A stretch of 46,207 nucleotides of DNA from contig JAFNEO010000038.1 of assembly GCA_017886205.1 (NCBI GenBank), positions 1-46,207 of the forward strand. The letters run 5' to 3'. Under the pieces are notes generated by a model. That model ran no database searches and was not told where the DNA came from. It saw only the letters and a list, made by a program, of their open reading frames with translations. A program made the translations under genes and the position numbers. The stretch comes from Candidatus Aminicenantota bacterium. Its GTDB lineage: Bacteria > Acidobacteriota > Aminicenantia > Aminicenantales > UBA8522. Positions 42,366 to 46,207 of this stretch are shown here, piece after piece; within the stretch, counting starts at the first letter, position 1; every line of letters begins with the position of its first letter.

Positions 42366-44123
42366 ATGATCAACCTGACGATCGATGGAAAAAAGATCGA
42401 GGTCGAAGACGGCAAGACGATCCTTCAGGCGGCCGCTAAAAACGACATCAGAATCCCGACGCTCTGCTATCATCCGGTCCTCGAGCCCTACGCCGCCTGC
42501 CGCATCTGCGTCGTGGAAGTCGGCCTGCGCGGCAAGACGGACTTGTTGACGGCCTGCAACACCAAGGCCCAGGAGGGCATGGAGGTCCAGACGCGGTCGA
42601 AGCGGGCCCTCGGGGCCCGCCGGATGAACGTCGAGATGCTGCTGGCCAGGGCGCCGGCCGCCGAGCCGATCCAGAAGCTGGCCAAGGAACTCGGCATCGA
42701 GAAGACACGGTTCGCGGTCAAGGATCCGAACGAGAAATGCATCCTCTGCGGCCTCTGCGTGCGGGCCTGCGAGCAGATCGTCGGTGCGTCCGCCATCAGC
42801 TTCGTCGAGCGGGGCACCGAACGAAAAGTGACCCCTCCCTTCGGCGAGCCCTCCGAGGCCTGCATCGGCTGCACGGCCTGCGCCTATTTCTGTCCCACAG
42901 GTGCCATCACCTATGAGGACAAATACGGGCGAAAGGTCATCCACGAGGAATTGCATCTCGGCCCGACCACGGCCATTCGGGTCCCCATCCGTCAGGCCGT
43001 ACCGATGGTGCCGTTTATCGATACAGACGCCTGCATCCATTTCAAGACGGGCGAGTGCAAGGTCTGCGCCAAGGTCTGCGACCGGGAAGCAGTCAATTAC
43101 GACGCCCAGGACGAGGTCATCGAGGTCGAAGCCGGGACGATCATCCTCGCCTCCGGGTTCAAGTCTTTTGACGCTAAGCGGATCCCCGCCTACGGCTACG
43201 GCCGGTTCCCTAACGTCATCTCGGCGCTCGACTTCGAGAGGCTGGTCAACGCTTCGGGCCCGACCGGCGGCAAGATCAAGCTGGCCGACGGAAGCGAGCC
43301 CACGGCGGTCGGGATCGTCCACTGCGTCGGCTCGCGCGACGAGAACTACAACGAATACTGCTCCCGGGTCTGCTGCATGTACGCGCTGAAGTTCGCCCAC
43401 CTGATCCATGAAAAGGCCCATGCCGACGTCTACAACTTCTATATCGACCTGCGCTGTTTCGGCAAAGGCTACGAGGAGTTCTATCACCGGCTGCTCAAGG
43501 AGGGCACGAAATTCATCCGGGGCCGCGTTTCCGATATCAGCGACATGGCCTTGACAAAGCACGAGGAGGGCAAGCTCATCATCCGCGTCGAGGACACGCT
43601 TCTCGGGATGGTGAGACGCATACCGGTGGACATGGTCATCCTGGCCACCGGCCTCGAACCGGGCCTGGACCAGAACCAGCTGGCCAAGATCTTCAACATC
43701 TCCTGCAGCCAGGACACGTTCTTCCTCGAGCGGCATCCCAAGCTGGCCCCTATGTCCACTTTCTCCGACGGCATCTTCCTGGCCGGAACCTGCCAGGCTC
43801 CCCGCGACATCCCGGACACGGTCGCTCAGGCCGGCGGAGCGGCCGCCGAAGCCCTGGCCCTGGCGGACAAGGGCACCTTCGCCCTCGAGCCGGTCACCGC
43901 TGAGATCAACAAGGATCTCTGTTCGGGCTGCCAGGTCTGCGTCGGGCTCTGTCCATTCACGGCCATCGTCTATGAGAAAGACGAGGGTCACTCAGAAATC
44001 AATGACGCTCTGTGCAAGGGTTGCGGGACGTGTGTCGCCGCCTGCCCCAGCGGCGCCGCCCAGCAGAAGCACTTTCGCGACGCCCAGATCTTTGCCGAGA
44101 TAGAAGGCATATTCTTGGTATAA
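42366..44123 (+). CDS. HydA/NuoG-type ferredoxin module fused to the C-terminal half of HdrA
   Basis: A 585-aa fusion. Residues 1 to about 195 are a NuoG/HydA N terminus: plant-type [2Fe-2S] (Cys34/45/48/64) and two [4Fe-4S] motifs (Cys125/128/131/135; Cys166/169/172/176), but without the His-ligated cluster of NuoG. From about 200 on it is HdrA: the cluster motif CIHFKTGECKVCAKVC (Cys223/231/234/238), GTIILASGF, GYGRFPNVISALDFERL, the HCVGSRDENY...YCSRVCCM block, the second FAD part ILATGLEP...GIFLAGTCQAPRDIPDTVAQA, and the terminal ferredoxin (Cys519/522/525/529; Cys550/553/556/560). It supplies exactly what the protein at 35080-35931 lacks. No [FeFe] H-cluster domain is present. This links NuoEF to Hdr and Mvh. 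Confidence 0.9.
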   Translation: MINLTIDGKKIEVEDGKTILQAAAKNDIRIPTLCYHPVLEPYAACRICVVEVGLRGKTDLLTACNTKAQEGMEVQTRSKRALGARRMNVEMLLARAPAAEPIQKLAKELGIEKTRFAVKDPNEKCILCGLCVRACEQIVGASAISFVERGTERKVTPPFGEPSEACIGCTACAYFCPTGAITYEDKYGRKVIHEELHLGPTTAIRVPIRQAVPMVPFIDTDACIHFKTGECKVCAKVCDREAVNYDAQDEVIEVEAGTIILASGFKSFDAKRIPAYGYGRFPNVISALDFERLVNASGPTGGKIKLADGSEPTAVGIVHCVGSRDENYNEYCSRVCCMYALKFAHLIHEKAHADVYNFYIDLRCFGKGYEEFYHRLLKEGTKFIRGRVSDISDMALTKHEEGKLIIRVEDTLLGMVRRIPVDMVILATGLEPGLDQNQLAKIFNISCSQDTFFLERHPKLAPMSTFSDGIFLAGTCQAPRDIPDTVAQAGGAAAEALALADKGTFALEPVTAEINKDLCSGCQVCVGLCPFTAIVYEKDEGHSEINDALCKGCGTCVAACPSGAAQQKHFRDAQIFAEIEGIFLV

Positions 44124-44139
44124 AGGAAGGAGGCTCTGG

Positions 44140-44574
44140 ATGAGCAACGCGACATTTGAGCCCCGATTGGTCGGGTTCCTGTGCAACTGGTGCTCTTACA
44201 CCGGCGCAGACCTGGCCGGCACCGCGCGCATGACCTATGCCCCGAATGTCCGGATCATCCGGGTCATGTGCAGCGGCCGCGTCGACCCGCAATTCGTGCT
44301 CAAAGCCTTCAAGGAGGGAGCCGATGGGGTCCTGATCTCGGGCTGCCATCTCGGCGACTGCCACTACAAGGAAGGCAATTATAAAGCCCTGCGGCGGTAC
44401 AAGCTTCTCTCCAAAATGCTCGAGCAGTTCGGGATCGAGAAGGAACGTTTCCGCCTGGAATGGGTCTCCGCTGCCGAGGGGATCAAGTTCCAGCAGGTCT
44501 GCAACGAGTTCACCGAGCAGGTCCGCAAAATGGGGCCCCTGAATCTCAGCCCGAATGGAGGCCAACATGAGTAA
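44140..44574 (+). CDS. mvhD: MvhD-like iron-sulfur subunit
   Basis: A 144-aa [2Fe-2S] protein that in methanogens joins the Mvh hydrogenase to HdrA. Cysteine motifs FLCNWCSYTGADLAG, VMCSGRVDP and GCHLGDCHYKEGN are all typical. Here its docking partner would be the HdrA-C half encoded directly upstream. It overlaps mvhG by 8 bp. Confidence 0.93.
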   Translation: MSNATFEPRLVGFLCNWCSYTGADLAGTARMTYAPNVRIIRVMCSGRVDPQFVLKAFKEGADGVLISGCHLGDCHYKEGNYKALRRYKLLSKMLEQFGIEKERFRLEWVSAAEGIKFQQVCNEFTEQVRKMGPLNLSPNGGQHE

Positions 44575-45547
44575 CGCCAAGCCGAAGGTGGCTTTCTACT
44601 GGTGCGCCTCGTGCGGGGGCTGCGAGGAATCGATCGTCGACCTGGCCGAGGACATCCTCAAGGTCGTCGCGGCCGTGGACATCGTCTTCTGGCCCGTCGC
44701 CCTGGACTTCAAGAAGAAGGACGTCGAAGCCATGCCGGACGGCTCCATCGCTGTGAGCTTCATCAACGGCGCCATCCGGCTTTCGGAGCAGGAAGAGATG
44801 GTCAAGATGCTGCGCCGGAAGTCCGGGCTCGTTGTCGCCCACGGCTCTTGTGCTCACATGGGAGGAATTCCGGGGCTGGGCAATTTCTGGAACAAGGAGA
44901 CGATCTTCCGGCGAGCCTACCACACCACTCCCTCTACGGATAATCCAGACAAGGTGGTCCCGCTCGAAAAAACGGTCTACGACGGAAAGGAGCTCACCCT
45001 GCCCAGCTTCTTCGACACTGTCTACTCTCTCGACCAGGTCATCGATGTCGATTACTACCTGCCGGGTTGCGCTCCTCCGCGGGACCTGATCCTCAATGCC
45101 GTGACGGCCATCCTCGAAGGCAAGCTGCCGCCCAAAGGCTCGGTCCTCTCCCCCAACAAGTCGGAGTGCGACACCTGCGACCGGAACAAGACGAAGCCGG
45201 AAAAGCTGTCCATCAAAGAGATCAAACGCACCTGGGAAATCATCCTCGACCCCGAAAAATGCTTTCTTGCCCAGGGTGTCATCTGCATGGGGCCGGCCAC
45301 ACGGGATGGCTGCGGCCACCGCTGCATCAACGGAAACATGCCCTGCCGGGGCTGCTTCGGCCCGACCGACCAGGTCTATGACCAGGGCGCGAAGTTCCTC
45401 TCGGCGCTGGCCTCGATCCTGGATACCAACGATGAAAAAGAGATGGACAGGATCGTCCAGTCCATCGTCGATCCCGCGGGGACATTTTATCGCTTCAGCC
45501 TGCCCAAATCCCTCTTGGGCCGCAAACGAATGGAGACCATAAAATGA
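44567..45547 (+). CDS. mvhG: Group 3 [NiFe]-hydrogenase small subunit (MvhG-like)
   Basis: A 326-aa cytoplasmic small subunit without a Tat signal. It carries the proximal cluster motif WCASCGGCEES, GSCAHMGG and LPGCAPP, and C-terminal cysteines for medial/distal clusters (CDTCDRN, QGVICMGPATRDGCGHRC, MPCRGCFGP). It transfers electrons from the NiFe site to MvhD. The start at 44567 has GGAGG a few nt upstream; ATG 44555 is also in frame but lacks one. Confidence 0.93.
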   Translation: MSNAKPKVAFYWCASCGGCEESIVDLAEDILKVVAAVDIVFWPVALDFKKKDVEAMPDGSIAVSFINGAIRLSEQEEMVKMLRRKSGLVVAHGSCAHMGGIPGLGNFWNKETIFRRAYHTTPSTDNPDKVVPLEKTVYDGKELTLPSFFDTVYSLDQVIDVDYYLPGCAPPRDLILNAVTAILEGKLPPKGSVLSPNKSECDTCDRNKTKPEKLSIKEIKRTWEIILDPEKCFLAQGVICMGPATRDGCGHRCINGNMPCRGCFGPTDQVYDQGAKFLSALASILDTNDEKEMDRIVQSIVDPAGTFYRFSLPKSLLGRKRMETIK

Positions 45548-46207
45548 CGCAAAGAATCACCATCGACCCGATCACCCGACTCGAAGGCCACGGCAAGATC
45601 GAGATCTTTCTGAACGACGAAGGCAATGTGGACCGGGCCATCCTCCAGATCCCCGAACTCAAAGGCTTCGAGCAGTTCGCCGTCGGCCGGCCGGTGGAAG
45701 AAATGCCCCGGATCACCCCGCGCATCTGCGGCGTCTGTCCGACCGCCCACCACATGGCCTCGGCCAAGGCCGTGGACGCCGTCTTCCATGTCGAGCCCAC
45801 TCCGACCGCCCGAAAAATCCGGGAGCTCATCTACAACACCTTTATGATGGAGGATCACACCCTCCACTTCTTCTTTCTGGGGGGGCCCGATTTCGTGGTC
45901 GGGCCCACGGCCCCGGCGGCGGAGCGGAACATCCTGGGCGTCATCGGCAAGGTCGGTCTCGAAATCGGCGGCAAGGTCATCCGGGTCCGCCGCGAATGCC
46001 GCGATATCATCGCTTATCTCTGCGGCAAGGTCATTCATCCGGTCAGCTGCGTGCCCGGCGGCGTGTCCAGCGGCGCTCAGGACGAGGTCCACATATTGCT
46101 TATTCTTGAGGACGACGTCGTCGAAAATCTGGAGGGCGAACTGGGCGAACTCGACGGCGAACTTGGCCGTTTCCAGGAACTTGACCCGGTGCTCCTCATC
46201 CAGGCTC
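45544..46207 (+). CDS. mvhA: Group 3 [NiFe]-hydrogenase large subunit (MvhA-like), 5' part only
   Basis: Contains the N-terminal NiFe ligand motif RICGVCPTAHH (Cys62, Cys65, His69) and continues normally to CVPGGVS near 46068, then runs off the window. The start overlaps the mvhG stop (ATGA). After about 46068 the plus-strand reading (AQDEVHILLILEDD) is not MvhA; the minus strand there encodes the expected continuation. The reading frame is therefore reliable only for about the first 175 residues. The C-terminal NiFe ligands are outside the window. Confidence 0.85.
   Translation, partial: MTQRITIDPITRLEGHGKIEIFLNDEGNVDRAILQIPELKGFEQFAVGRPVEEMPRITPRICGVCPTAHHMASAKAVDAVFHVEPTPTARKIRELIYNTFMMEDHTLHFFFLGGPDFVVGPTAPAAERNILGVIGKVGLEIGGKVIRVRRECRDIIAYLCGKVIHPVSCVPGGVSSGAQDEVHILLILEDDVVENLEGELGELDGELGRFQELDPVLLIQA
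46069..46207 (-). other. Inverted segment inside mvhA
   Basis: Read on the minus strand from 46206, these bases give SLDEEHRVKFLETAKFAVEF, then AQFALQIFDDVVLKNKQYVD and LVLSA, which is the MvhA sequence expected immediately after GGVS. The junction lies within about 46066-46077, at a near-palindromic AGCGGCGCT. It is either a fold-back chimera or a true inversion. Confidence 0.8.

Noticed and set aside
42351..43991. 546-codon minus-strand frame
   Set aside because: Antisense shadow of the HydA/HdrA fusion gene, whose motifs are unambiguous.
45487..46092. 201-codon minus-strand frame starting MDLVLSAAG
   Set aside because: Only its first few residues are meaningful (inverted mvhA); the rest is antisense to mvhA.

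Overview
The window is a 46.2-kb piece of a GC-rich bacterial chromosome. Its gene content fits an uncultured anaerobe of the Candidatus Aminicenantes / Acidobacteria type: a mitochondrial-type citrate synthase, a Ser/Thr kinase with C-terminal PD40 beta-propeller repeats, a DUF4388-DnaJ-TPR protein, and an Hdr/Mvh redox cluster. The lineage is inferred from architecture only.

Region 1 (1-21.2 kb) is housekeeping. It holds citrate synthase, homoserine dehydrogenase, a Cys/Met-type PLP enzyme, murA, a UPF0173 hydrolase, a DUF2520 reductase, murB, a secreted TPR protein, ligA, a DnaJ-TPR protein, a two-gene glutamine-dependent NAD synthetase, rsmI and hsp20. A leftward operon follows: rplU-rpmA-obgE-nadD-rsfS-rlmH-dksA-comF. 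An intergenic cluster of CCCCTTTGGAAAAGGGG-type palindromes lies at 4.47-4.69 kb.

Region 2 (21.4-28.8 kb) looks like a genomic island in the 3' end of tRNA-Val(UAC). The intact tRNA is at 21400-21471, and an exact 50-bp copy of its 3' part recurs at 28762-28811 as a far-end att repeat. Inside are AT-richer cargo genes: a membrane protein, several exported NTF2-like proteins, a Tat-lipoprotein of the ATC-hydrolase type, and a 942-aa Ser/Thr kinase. Related intergenic repeats separate some of them, and there are relics of duplicated genes. No integrase is visible.

Region 3 (28.9-33.3 kb) holds a PAS-GAF histidine kinase, an internally deleted response regulator, tRNA-Glu, tRNA-Lys, a coiled-coil lipoprotein, and a complete 1380-bp insertion sequence. 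The IS inserted into the 3' arm of a terminator hairpin, directly upstream of the promoter of the next operon.

Region 4 (33.6 kb to the end) is the most striking part: one tightly overlapping operon of 15 genes. In order it encodes HdrC, HdrB and the N-terminal half of HdrA; a regulatory block (DRTGG-ATPase fusion, a sensory-type [FeFe]-hydrogenase-like protein with altered H-cluster surroundings, DRTGG, PHP, ATPase); NuoE/HydC-, 2Fe-2S- and NuoF/HydB-like subunits; a fusion of a HydA/NuoG-type ferredoxin module to the missing C-terminal half of HdrA; and the MvhD, MvhG and MvhA subunits of a group-3 [NiFe]-hydrogenase. The predicted product is a hybrid flavin-based electron-bifurcating complex joining H2, NAD(H), ferredoxin and a disulfide-type acceptor through a split HdrA flavin subunit. 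The last ~135 bp of the window are inverted relative to mvhA, probably a fold-back chimera from amplification or assembly.
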